From contig JANQIX010000072.1 of NCBI GenBank assembly GCA_028281925.1, positions 1 to 42,439 of the forward strand: 42,439 bases of DNA. Direction: 5' to 3'. The stretch comes from Alphaproteobacteria bacterium (lineage in GTDB: Bacteria; Pseudomonadota; Alphaproteobacteria; DSM-16000; Inquilinaceae). Within the stretch, counting starts at the first letter, position 1. Each line of letters starts with the position of its first letter. A program made the position numbers and the translations under genes. Shown one piece after another: positions 22,628 through 30,220 of the stretch. Below the pieces are notes generated by a model. It was not told the DNA's origin. It was given only the letters and a program-made list of their open reading frames with translations, and ran no database searches.

Positions 22628-23857
22628 CTATGCTGCGATCGCCAGGCCATCGCCGGACGCATCCAGGGCCCCGGTGATGTCTTCCTGCAGGTCCGCCAGG
22701 GTTTCCAGCCCGGCGCTGAGGCGGATCAGGCCGTCGGAGATGCCGAACTCCGCCCGTTCCTCCGCCGTGTAGGTGGAATGCGTCATGGTTGCCGGATGCT
22801 GCACCAGCGTCTCGGCGTCACCCAGGCTGACAGCGCGGTGGACGAGCCTGAGCGCGTTCATGAAGCGCACGCCGGCATCGCGCCCTCCGGCCAGTTCGAA
22901 CGCGATCATGCCGCCGAACCGTAGCATCTGGCGGCGCGCCAGGTCGTGTTGCGGGAACGAGGCCAGGCCGGGGTAATAGACGCGCGCGACCGCCGGGTGA
23001 TCGTCCAAGAGCCGCGCCAAGGCTTCGGCGTTGTCGCAGTGCCGCTCCATCCGAAGCTCAAGCGTCTTCAGGCCGCGCATGATCAGATGTGCGTCGAGCG
23101 GAGACATCACAGCGCCTGTTACGTCCTTCAGTCCGAACAAGCGGATTCGGTCCAGGGTCTCGCGCGGGCCGATGACCGCGCCGGCCATCAGGTCGCCATG
23201 ACCGCCCAGATACTTCGTTGCGGAATGGACCACTAGGTCGGCGCCCAGTGCCAGCGGGCGCTGCAGATAGGGTGAGGCGTAGGTGTTGTCGACGATCGTC
23301 GTGACACCGGCGGACCGGGCAATGGCGGTCACTGCCTCGATGTCGACCAGGCGCATGTTGGGGTTGGCGGGCGTCTCGAAATAGACCAGACGAGTGGCTG
23401 GGCTCAGCGCCTCGGCCAGCGTCTCCGGCCGGCTCAGGTCGATGTGCCTGACGGAGACGCCGAAACGCGTCAGCGCATGGCGGAAGAAGGCAAAGGTGCA
23501 GCCATAGAGCGTCTTGTCGACGATGATCTCGTCGCCCGGCGTCACCAGAGTCCATATGGCGGACGTAATGGCCCCCATGCCGGACGCGGTGGCCAGGGCC
23601 GCCTCACCCCCTTCAAGCTCCGCCAGCCGGCGTTCCAGCAGATCCAGCGTGGGGTTGCCCAGGCGCGTGTAGATGTAGCCGGGGCGTTCGCCGGCGAACA
23701 GGGCCATGCCATCCGCCGCCGTCTCGAAGGTATAGGTGGACGAGAGATGAACCGGCGGGGTCAGGGCGCCGTCTGCGCTCGACGGGTCATATCCGTGATG
23801 GATGGCGCGGGTTGCAAAACCCAACGGCACGGATTCATGGGACGGTTTATCTGACAT
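22628..23857 (-). CDS. megL: methionine gamma-lyase (Cys/Met metabolism PLP enzyme)
   Basis: A 409-aa PLP enzyme predicted to split methionine into methanethiol, 2-oxobutyrate and ammonia. The PLP lysine lies in HSATKYLGGHGD. The tyrosine/arginine pair that grips the phosphate is in YIYTRLGNPT, and the cysteine typical of methionine gamma-lyases (rather than cystathionine enzymes) is in LYGCTFAFFRHAL. Substrate specificity cannot be proven from this; homocysteine desulfhydrase activity is possible. The start is ATG with AGGGGG upstream. It is divergent from the TyrR-like regulator, with three likely binding sites in the gap, so methionine or aromatic/sulfur amino acid status probably controls it. 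Confidence 0.87.
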   Translation of the reverse strand: MSDKPSHESVPLGFATRAIHHGYDPSSADGALTPPVHLSSTYTFETAADGMALFAGERPGYIYTRLGNPTLDLLERRLAELEGGEAALATASGMGAITSAIWTLVTPGDEIIVDKTLYGCTFAFFRHALTRFGVSVRHIDLSRPETLAEALSPATRLVYFETPANPNMRLVDIEAVTAIARSAGVTTIVDNTYASPYLQRPLALGADLVVHSATKYLGGHGDLMAGAVIGPRETLDRIRLFGLKDVTGAVMSPLDAHLIMRGLKTLELRMERHCDNAEALARLLDDHPAVARVYYPGLASFPQHDLARRQMLRFGGMIAFELAGGRDAGVRFMNALRLVHRAVSLGDAETLVQHPATMTHSTYTAEERAEFGISDGLIRLSAGLETLADLQEDITGALDASGDGLAIAA

Positions 23858-23938
23858 TGCGTTTCCCCCTGGCATTCGTTCATCGGTCTGCGTGCGATGA
23901 CTCTTGGAAAAGCAATCTCTGGGCCAGTACGGATTCTC

Positions 23939-23952
23939 GATTGATATCAATC
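23939..23952. promoter_or_regulatory. 14-bp perfect palindrome GATTGATATCAATC
   Basis: It lies 82-95 bp upstream of the lyase start in the divergent gap and does not match the TGT-N12-ACA boxes. It may be an operator for a second regulator. Confidence 0.35.
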
Positions 23953-23988
23953 AGTTAATGCCAAAGGCACGAGGTCAGGCATGCGTTC

Positions 23989-24006
23989 TGTCAGAAATTC
24001 CTTACA
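23989..24006. promoter_or_regulatory. TyrR-type box 1: TGTCAG-AAATTC-CTTACA
   Basis: The TyrR consensus is TGTAAA-N6-TTTACA; this 18-bp site keeps the invariant TGT and ACA at exact spacing. It shares 16 of 18 positions with the second site, in a register shifted by one base. It lies midway between the lyase and regulator starts. Confidence 0.6.
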
Positions 24007-24067
24007 GGCGATGCTTGGTTCCGCATCCGCACTGCGGAAACGCTGAGGTCTTCGCCGAAAGCAAGTG

Positions 24068-24085
24068 CGTCAGAAATTCTGTACA
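24068..24085. promoter_or_regulatory. TyrR-type box 2: CGTCAG-AAATTC-TGTACA
   Basis: Same layout as box 1, with CGT in place of TGT on the left arm. It directly precedes box 3 and lies 29-46 bp upstream of the regulator start, consistent with autorepression. Confidence 0.5.
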
Positions 24086-24086
24086 G

Positions 24087-24104
24087 TGTATGAGAATCCG
24101 TACA
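24087..24104. promoter_or_regulatory. TyrR-type box 3: TGTATG-AGAATC-CGTACA
   Basis: TGT-N12-ACA at the exact spacing, in tandem with box 2 (19 bp start to start), 10 bp before the regulator ATG. A protein bound here would cover the regulator's own ribosome site region. Confidence 0.5.
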
Positions 24105-24113
24105 CACTGAGGC

Positions 24114-25634
24114 ATGCGTGTCGATATCTACGGCGAGAACCGCACGGGCATCACGCATGAGGTGATGGCCGTGATCGCACGCCACAGGCTGGACCTTCAG
24201 GCCGTGGAGGTGGTGCCCAATCACATCTACATCCACGTGCCGGGATTGACACCGGCCGGCGTGCCCCGCTTGCGCGAAGAACTGCTGGCCGTTCCCGGCA
24301 TCCACGGGATCGCGGAAATCGTGCTGCTGCCGCGCGAACGCCAGCATCTGGAGATCGAAGCCCTGCTCGAGGCCATCCCCGATCCGGTCTTGGCGGTGGA
24401 TGGCGAGGGGGGCCTGCATTTCGCCAACCGCGCCGCGGCTGCCGCCCATGGTGCGACGCCGAAGACCTTGGCCGATATCGGGCTTGACGATCTGATGGGC
24501 GACATTCGTGCCGGCCGCAGCGGGCCGCTGCAACGCGACGTGGTGCTGGGCGCCCGTCACTATCTGGTGGAGTTGCTGCCGATCTCCGGCGACGGGCCCG
24601 GCCGTTCGTCGGGGGCAGTCGTCATCCTGCGCGCGCCGGCGCGCGTCGGCGAGTGGCTGTCGACCGTGGGGGCGGGCGCTGCCAAGGGATTCGACGCGAT
24701 CATCGGCGACGCCGCGGCGATGCGGCTGTTGAAGCAGCGCGCGCAACGGCTGGCCCCGCTCGACGCACCGCTGTTGATCTCCGGCGAGACCGGCACAGGC
24801 AAAGAGCTGTTCGCACGGGCCTGCCATGGTGCCAGCCGCCGGTCGGCCGGCCCGTTCCTGGCGCTGAACTGCGCGGCGCTGCCGGAGAGCCTGGCCGAAA
24901 GCGAGTTGTTCGGCTATGCGCCCGGCGCCTTCACCAGTGCTTTGCGCCAAGGAAAGCCGGGGTTGCTGGAGTTGGCCGATGGCGGCAGCCTGTTCCTCGA
25001 CGAGGTCGGGGAGCTGACACCCTATCTGCAGGCGAAGTTGCTGCGCGTCTTGCAGGACGGCACCTATCGCCGCATCGGCGGCCAGCAGGAGCTGCATGCG
25101 GATGTGCGCATCTTGAGCGCCACCAACCGTGATCTCGAGGCGTTGGCCGAAGAGGGTGCCTTCCGCAGCGATCTGCTCTACCGCCTGAACGTGCTTTCGC
25201 TGACGATCCCGCCGCTGCGGGAGCGGGTGGACGATATCCCGGTGCTGGCCACCCATTTCCTGACACGCGCCAGCGCCCAGATCGGCCGGACGGAACCGCG
25301 GCTCAATGTCGACGCGCTGGCAGCGCTGACCCAGGCGCCGTGGCCGGGCAATGTGCGCCAGCTTGAGAACGTGATCTTCCGTGCCGCCTCCCTGGTCGAT
25401 GGCACCGCGATCCGGCCGGTCGACCTGGATCTGCAGCCGTCCTCTGTGGAAGACACCGCAACGGACGACGAGCCGGCGGACTGGAGGGCGGCGCAAGACA
25501 CCTTCGAGACGCGGCTGCTGTCGCGCCTCTATCCGCGCTATCCTAGCAGCCGCAAACTGGCCCGGCGCCTCGGCGTGTCACATACCAAGGTCGCCGAGAA
25601 GTTGCGCCGGCACGGAATCGGCGTGCCCGGCTGA
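24114..25634 (+). CDS. TyrR/PhhR-like transcriptional regulator (ACT-PAS-AAA+-HTH)
   Basis: 506 aa, colinear with E. coli TyrR. It has an N-terminal ACT domain (MRVDIYGENRTGITHEV, residues 1-72), a PAS domain (about 78-190: LLEAIPDPVLAVDGEG), and an AAA+ module with Walker A GETGTGKE and Walker B LFLDEVGEL. The C-terminal helix-turn-helix reads YPSSRKLARRLGVSHTKVAEKLRRHGI, almost the TyrR one. The GAFTGA loop that contacts sigma-54 reads GAFTSA, so sigma-54 activation is doubtful and TyrR-like action on sigma-70 promoters is more likely. Effectors are probably aromatic amino acids, but the neighbouring lyase raises the chance of another amino acid. The ATG agrees with the TyrR N-terminus, though GAGG is very close to it. 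Confidence 0.9.
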   Translation: MRVDIYGENRTGITHEVMAVIARHRLDLQAVEVVPNHIYIHVPGLTPAGVPRLREELLAVPGIHGIAEIVLLPRERQHLEIEALLEAIPDPVLAVDGEGGLHFANRAAAAAHGATPKTLADIGLDDLMGDIRAGRSGPLQRDVVLGARHYLVELLPISGDGPGRSSGAVVILRAPARVGEWLSTVGAGAAKGFDAIIGDAAAMRLLKQRAQRLAPLDAPLLISGETGTGKELFARACHGASRRSAGPFLALNCAALPESLAESELFGYAPGAFTSALRQGKPGLLELADGGSLFLDEVGELTPYLQAKLLRVLQDGTYRRIGGQQELHADVRILSATNRDLEALAEEGAFRSDLLYRLNVLSLTIPPLRERVDDIPVLATHFLTRASAQIGRTEPRLNVDALAALTQAPWPGNVRQLENVIFRAASLVDGTAIRPVDLDLQPSSVEDTATDDEPADWRAAQDTFETRLLSRLYPRYPSSRKLARRLGVSHTKVAEKLRRHGIGVPG

Positions 25635-25750
25635 TCTCGATTGTCGACTCTTTGGAAACAAATATCTGCATTCCCAGGCCATTCCTGGCGCGGGCTCACA
25701 GCCTCATATCACCGGGCAAGCAATCCCCACAGGATGGAAGGAGGCAGGAC

Positions 25751-26449
25751 ATGCTTGCCGTCAGACATGCGCATGAGCGCGGCACCGCCGATTTCGGCTG
25801 GCTGGACAGCCGACACAGCTTCAGCTTCGGCCGCTACTATGACCCGCAGCACATGGGCTTCGGGGCCCTGCGCGTGATCAACGAAGACCGCGTGCGCCCC
25901 GGTGCGGGCTTCGACACCCACGGCCACCGGGATATGGAGATCATCTCTTACGTCCTGGACGGCGCGCTGGAGCACAAGGACACGCTTGGCACCGGCGCGG
26001 TCATCCGCCCCGGCGAGGTGCAGCGCATGAGCGCCGGCACCGGCATTCTGCACAGCGAGTACAACGCTTCGGATGCCGAGCCCGTGCACTTCCTGCAGAT
26101 CTGGATCGTGCCGGAAGCCCAAGGTTTGCAGCCGGGATATGAGCAAAAGGCGTTTGCTGAGGGAGAGCGCCGCGGGCGCCTGCGCCTGGTGGGCTCACAG
26201 GACGGCCGCGACGGGTCGCTGACCATCAACCAGGATGTGGACCTTTACACGGCTTTGCTCGAGTCCGGTGAGGAGGCGAGCCTGACGCTTCGCCCGGGTC
26301 GCAAGGCCTGGGTTCAGGTCGCGCGCGGCGCCGTGACGGTCAACGGCGCAGCCCTCACCGCCGGAGATGGAGCGGCTCTGGCCGAGGAAGAGGCCGTGGC
26401 GATCCATGCGCGGGAGACGTCGGAGGTGCTGCTGTTCGATCTCCGCTGA
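25751..26449 (+). CDS. pirin family protein (YhhW-like quercetinase-type bicupin)
   Basis: 232 aa. The N-terminal cupin carries the metal-binding set THGHRDMEI (two histidines) and GILHSEYN (histidine and glutamate), with the family start RHAHERGTADFGWLDSRHSFSFGRYY. The C-terminal cupin (about 150-232) lacks metal ligands, as usual. Characterised bacterial members (YhhW) have quercetin 2,3-dioxygenase activity in vitro; the physiological role is unclear. The start at 25751 is fixed by GGAAGGAGG 6 nt upstream. It is convergent with the histidine kinase gene. Confidence 0.9.
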   Translation: MLAVRHAHERGTADFGWLDSRHSFSFGRYYDPQHMGFGALRVINEDRVRPGAGFDTHGHRDMEIISYVLDGALEHKDTLGTGAVIRPGEVQRMSAGTGILHSEYNASDAEPVHFLQIWIVPEAQGLQPGYEQKAFAEGERRGRLRLVGSQDGRDGSLTINQDVDLYTALLESGEEASLTLRPGRKAWVQVARGAVTVNGAALTAGDGAALAEEEAVAIHARETSEVLLFDLR

Positions 26450-26469
26450 ACCCGCGGACGCGGCGCGAA

Positions 26470-26512
26470 ACGGTGACCGTCATGCAGCCGCCGGCAGCGT
26501 GACGGTCACCGT
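26470..26512. terminator. 13-bp perfect inverted repeat between convergent genes
   Basis: ACGGTGACCGTCA (26470-26482) pairs exactly with TGACGGTCACCGT (26500-26512), leaving a 17-nt loop. It lies just after the pirin stop and covers the last codons of the opposing histidine kinase, so it could end transcription from both sides. No T-run follows. Confidence 0.45.
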
Positions 26513-27784
26513 CGTGCCGACGCCGGGCTCGCTGTCGATCGTCAGCCGTCCCCGCATGGCGTCGGTCAGCTTCGAGACGATGGACAGTCCCAGCCCGGTT
26601 CCTTCGTCATTCCGGGAGAAACCGGTTTCGATCCGCTGGAAGGGCTGCAGGATCCGAGCGATAGCCTCCTGCGGGATACCGATGCCGGTGTCCCGCACAA
26701 AAAGGGCTACGCCTTCGCTCTCCCGGCGCGAGCCGATGACGACGGAGCCGCCCGGACCGGTGTTCTTCACCGCATTCGAAACGAGATTGATCAGAATCTG
26801 CCGAGTACCGAGCTCGTCCGCGTGCACCTCTGCGGCACCAGGCTCCACCGTCACGCGGACCTTCACTTCACGGCGCTCGGCCACCTGCGAGGTCAGAGCT
26901 GCGACTTCCTCTGCCAGTGCTCCAGCATCGACGCGCTGGAGGCGCAGATTCAACTGGCCGCTTTCGATCGAAGCGATGTCCAGGATGTTGTTGATGAGGG
27001 CCAGAAGATGACGGGCGCTTTGGCCAATAAACCGGCCATAGTCGTTCACCGTCTCGGTGTTCCTGGCGAACTGGTCGAGCGCCAGCGCTTCGGAAAAGCC
27101 GACGATGGCATTGAGCGGTGTACGCAGCTCGTGGCTGACATTGGCGAGGAAGGCCCGGTGTGACGTGTTCGCCAGCTCCGCCCCGGCGAGGGCCGCCTGA
27201 AGTTGCTCGTGCTTCTCGCGAAGCTGTCCGATCGTACGGTCAAGCCGGATTTCCCGGCTGCACCATTGTGCGATCAGACGCATCAAGATGATGGCGTCGA
27301 CCGAAGGATCGTGGGCGTTATCATGGATGGCGAAGATGTGGCCGAAAATGCCCCCGTCCTCAGATCGGATCGAGACACCCCGATAGAGTTCGGCGCCCAT
27401 ATCGCGCAGGATCCTGTCGTCGGGGAACCGGTCAGCCACCTGGTCGAAGTGGCAATGCTCTTCGTCATCCGCGAAGACGTGATAGCAGGGCGTTCCGGCG
27501 GCTGGATAAGAGAAGGGCGATACGAACCGGTCGGTATCCCAGACACATTCGAGATGCACGATCCCGTCGTGGCCCAGGATCCCGACCCCGGCGAAGCGAT
27601 AGCCGAGCATCGTTGCAACGGAGCGTGTGGCCGCCCGGAAGACGTCATGCCGGTCGAGGCTCTCACATTCAACCAGAACCTCCAGCGCCGCCTGCCAGCG
27701 ATGAACCAGGTCGTACTGAAGCGAATCCAACGTCCCTTCCCCTGACACGCCCGACTTGGCGGCCGAGATGCCCAATCCGAACAT
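26480..27784 (-). CDS. GAF-domain sensor histidine kinase
   Basis: About 434 aa, soluble: no transmembrane helix is visible. It has a GAF domain (about residues 25-185), a short coiled coil (LREKHEQLQAALAGAELA), HisKA with the phosphorylated histidine in SHELRTPLNAIVGFSEAL, and HATPase_c with N-box LINLVSNAVKNT, G1 DTGIGIP and G2 GTGLGLS. The signal is unknown. No receiver-domain gene is adjacent, so it is an orphan kinase. The ATG at 27784 is preferred although its ribosome site is weak; a TTG 14 codons earlier is open. Confidence 0.88.
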   Translation of the reverse strand: MFGLGISAAKSGVSGEGTLDSLQYDLVHRWQAALEVLVECESLDRHDVFRAATRSVATMLGYRFAGVGILGHDGIVHLECVWDTDRFVSPFSYPAAGTPCYHVFADDEEHCHFDQVADRFPDDRILRDMGAELYRGVSIRSEDGGIFGHIFAIHDNAHDPSVDAIILMRLIAQWCSREIRLDRTIGQLREKHEQLQAALAGAELANTSHRAFLANVSHELRTPLNAIVGFSEALALDQFARNTETVNDYGRFIGQSARHLLALINNILDIASIESGQLNLRLQRVDAGALAEEVAALTSQVAERREVKVRVTVEPGAAEVHADELGTRQILINLVSNAVKNTGPGGSVVIGSRRESEGVALFVRDTGIGIPQEAIARILQPFQRIETGFSRNDEGTGLGLSIVSKLTDAMRGRLTIDSEPGVGTTVTVTLPAAA

Positions 27785-28068
27785 CTTCAGTCTACAAGTG
27801 TGCCTATAGGAGATGCAGTACGGCAAGCGTGGCGGAAGATCGGTCGAACTTTGGCCCAGTCGCCATTCGTCATGTGCGTGTCCAACCGTGTGAGTACGAG
27901 GCCGGTGGGCCGCAGATGCTCAGCGACCTTGACCCCGTTTAAGGAAAGGGCCAGAGCCATAGGGGCCGAGCTGCGATGGCTGCGCGTTCGCCATGTTCAG
28001 CGAGAGAGCATTGCCGGGCCGACCAAAGGCGACGGTTGTCATGCGTCGAAACCACAAGGGGACAGCCG

Positions 28069-29586
28069 ATGCCCACCAAGCCGATGCCCACCAAGCCGTT
28101 GCCAACCGAGTACCGCACCGGAACGACCCTGCCAATCCAGCGGCTGTTCGTCGACGGGGGCTCCGTCGACGCCACATCCGGAGAGACGTTTGCAACACTT
28201 GACCCCGCCACCAATACGCCGATCTGCGAAGTGCAGCACGCAGGCGATCAGGATGTCGACCGGGCCGTGGCCTCGGCGCGCGACGCCTTCGGCGTGTGGT
28301 CGGCGATGCCGGCGGTGGAGCGGGCGCGGGTGCTGCGCCGCGCAGTCGACATCCTGCGGGCGCGGAATGACGAACTGGCGGCGCTGGAGACGCTGGATAC
28401 CGGCAAGCCGATCCAGGAAACGCAGGCCGTCGACGTCGCGACGGGCGCGGATGTGCTGGAGTACTATGCCGGGCTGGCGCAGACGCTGCACGGCGACCAT
28501 TTCGACCTGCCGCCGGATGCGTTCGCCATCGTGCGGCGGGAACCGCTGGGCGTGGTCGGCGCCATCGGGGCCTGGAACTATCCGATCCAGATCGCGCTGT
28601 GGAAGTCGGCGCCCGCTCTGGTGTGCGGCAATACCATGGTGTTCAAACCAGCGGAACTGACGCCGCTGACGGCGCTGAAACTGGCGGAGATCTACACCGA
28701 GGCCGGGGTGCCGCCAGGCGTCTTCAATGTGGTGCAGGGTGATGCGCGCACGGGGCGGCTGCTGACGCACCATCCCGGCATCGCCAAGGTGACGCTGACG
28801 GGTGAGGCGGGCACCGGCAAAGCCGTAATGGCCGATGCGGCGAAGACGCTGAAGCATGTGACGTTCGAACTGGGCGGCAAATCCCCGCTGATCGTCTTCG
28901 CCGATGCCGATCAGGAAGCCGCGGTGTCGGCGGCGCTGGCGGCCAACTTCTATTCCGGCGGTGAGGTGTGCACCAACGGCACGCGCGTGTTCGTCGAACG
29001 TGCGGTCTATGACGACTTCGTCGGTGCGCTCGGCCCCCGCGTGCAGGCGATGCGCGTCGGTGATCCGTTCGATCCCGCAACCCAGGTGGGCGCGCTGATC
29101 AGCCAGGACCATCTGGCCAAGGTGAAGGGATACATCGACGCGGCGCGTGCGTCGAACGCCACCCACGTGATCGGTGGCGAGGTGCCGGACGACCCGGCGC
29201 TGATGCACGGCAACTTCATCACGCCTGCCGTGTTCGCCGATTGCACCGACGACATGGCATTCGTGCGTGAGGAGATCTTCGGCCCTGTCATGGCCGTGCT
29301 GCCCTTCGCGACGGAAGACGAGGTGCTGGCCCGCGCGAATGCCACGGATTTTGGTCTGGCCGGCGCGGTCTTCACCCGCGACTTCGCCCGGGCCCATCGC
29401 GTGGCCAATGCGCTGCAGGCGGGCACGGTGTGGATCAACGACTATAACGTGACGCCGCCGGAAGTCCCGTTCGGCGGCTACAAGCAGTCGGGCCTCGGCC
29501 GTGAGAACGGGCTGCAGACGATCGAGGCGTTCACCCAGCTCAAGACCATCTACGCCAATCTCGGCCGCTTCGAAGGGCCGTACTGA
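28069..29586 (+). CDS. betB: betaine aldehyde dehydrogenase
   Basis: About 505 aa, NAD(P)+-dependent aldehyde dehydrogenase. It has the catalytic cysteine in GGEVCTNGTRVFVE (BetB-type context), the general base in FELGGKSP, the cofactor segment GAIGAWNYPIQIALWK, and the ending PPEVPFGGYKQSGLGRENG. It oxidises betaine aldehyde to glycine betaine, an osmoprotectant. The usual partners betA and betI are not in the window, so other aminoaldehydes are possible substrates. The N-terminus has a tandem repeat (MPTKP twice, then LPTEY) coded by a 15-nt repeat; the first ATG has AAGGGGA about 9 nt upstream and the second ATG at 28084 is also possible. Confidence 0.88.
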   Translation: MPTKPMPTKPLPTEYRTGTTLPIQRLFVDGGSVDATSGETFATLDPATNTPICEVQHAGDQDVDRAVASARDAFGVWSAMPAVERARVLRRAVDILRARNDELAALETLDTGKPIQETQAVDVATGADVLEYYAGLAQTLHGDHFDLPPDAFAIVRREPLGVVGAIGAWNYPIQIALWKSAPALVCGNTMVFKPAELTPLTALKLAEIYTEAGVPPGVFNVVQGDARTGRLLTHHPGIAKVTLTGEAGTGKAVMADAAKTLKHVTFELGGKSPLIVFADADQEAAVSAALAANFYSGGEVCTNGTRVFVERAVYDDFVGALGPRVQAMRVGDPFDPATQVGALISQDHLAKVKGYIDAARASNATHVIGGEVPDDPALMHGNFITPAVFADCTDDMAFVREEIFGPVMAVLPFATEDEVLARANATDFGLAGAVFTRDFARAHRVANALQAGTVWINDYNVTPPEVPFGGYKQSGLGRENGLQTIEAFTQLKTIYANLGRFEGPY

Positions 29587-29687
29587 CGGCTTTCGATCAC
29601 AGTCGGGAGAGCGCGGCGGCCGCCTGCTGGCGCCTGCGCGAGACCCTCCGGTAGTCTCCTCCCGCCAAACTGATAGGGAGGCTTCCG

Positions 29688-30173
29688 ATGCGCCGCATTG
29701 TCGTGTCCGCACTGTGCGCCCTGGCGCTGGTCTTCCCCACAGCGTCCGCGCCGGCGCAGGGGATCGAAGACTCGCCCTATGCGGACATGATCGTGCTGCC
29801 GACGCCGCACGACTTCGACACGCTGTGGCAGCGCATGGAAGACGCGGTGCGCGGACATGAGATGTTTCTGGTGGGCCGGGCCAGTGCCAGCCGGGCGGCG
29901 GCCGGGCGCGATATCGACATTCCCGGCAACGGTATCATCGACGTCTATCGCAACGACTTCGCGGTGCGCATGCTGGAGGCCAGCGTGGCTGCCGGGTTCG
30001 AGGCGCCGATCCGATTCTATCTGACGGAGGCGGAGGACGGCACTGCCACGCTTTCGTACCGCCCGCCCTCGGCGGTGTTCGCGCCTTATGGCAATGCCGA
30101 TCTGGACGCCATGGCGGTAGAGCTGGACGAGATCTTCGCAAGCATCGCCGCGACTGCTGTGGCGGAGGAATGA
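29688..30173 (+). CDS. DUF302 exported protein
   Basis: 161 aa with a signal peptide (VVSALCALALVFPTASAPAQ). The DUF302 domain fills the rest (TLWQRMEDAVRGHEMFLVG, IDVYRNDFAVRMLEAS, FYLTEAEDGTATLSYRPPS). Structures of the family show an alpha/beta fold of unknown role. The start has GGGAGG 6 nt upstream. It is followed by a strong hairpin terminator. Confidence 0.87.
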   Translation: MRRIVVSALCALALVFPTASAPAQGIEDSPYADMIVLPTPHDFDTLWQRMEDAVRGHEMFLVGRASASRAAAGRDIDIPGNGIIDVYRNDFAVRMLEASVAAGFEAPIRFYLTEAEDGTATLSYRPPSAVFAPYGNADLDAMAVELDEIFASIAATAVAEE

Positions 30174-30176
30174 TCT

Positions 30177-30212
30177 GGAGAGCCGTCCGGCCTCGGTGCC
30201 GGACGGCTCTCC
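30177..30212. terminator. bidirectional hairpin terminator, 15-bp perfect stem
   Basis: ggagagccgtccggc (30177-30191) pairs without mismatch with gccggacggctctcc (30198-30212) around a 6-nt loop. It lies 3 bp after the DUF302 stop and just before the stop of the convergent creD gene. No long T-run is seen on either side, so its strength would rest on the GC stem. Confidence 0.7.
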
Positions 30213-30220
30213 ATGCGCGT

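Noticed and set aside
28039..29712. 557-aa minus-strand frame
   Set aside because: Complete antisense of betB; the sense protein has all the aldehyde dehydrogenase motifs.
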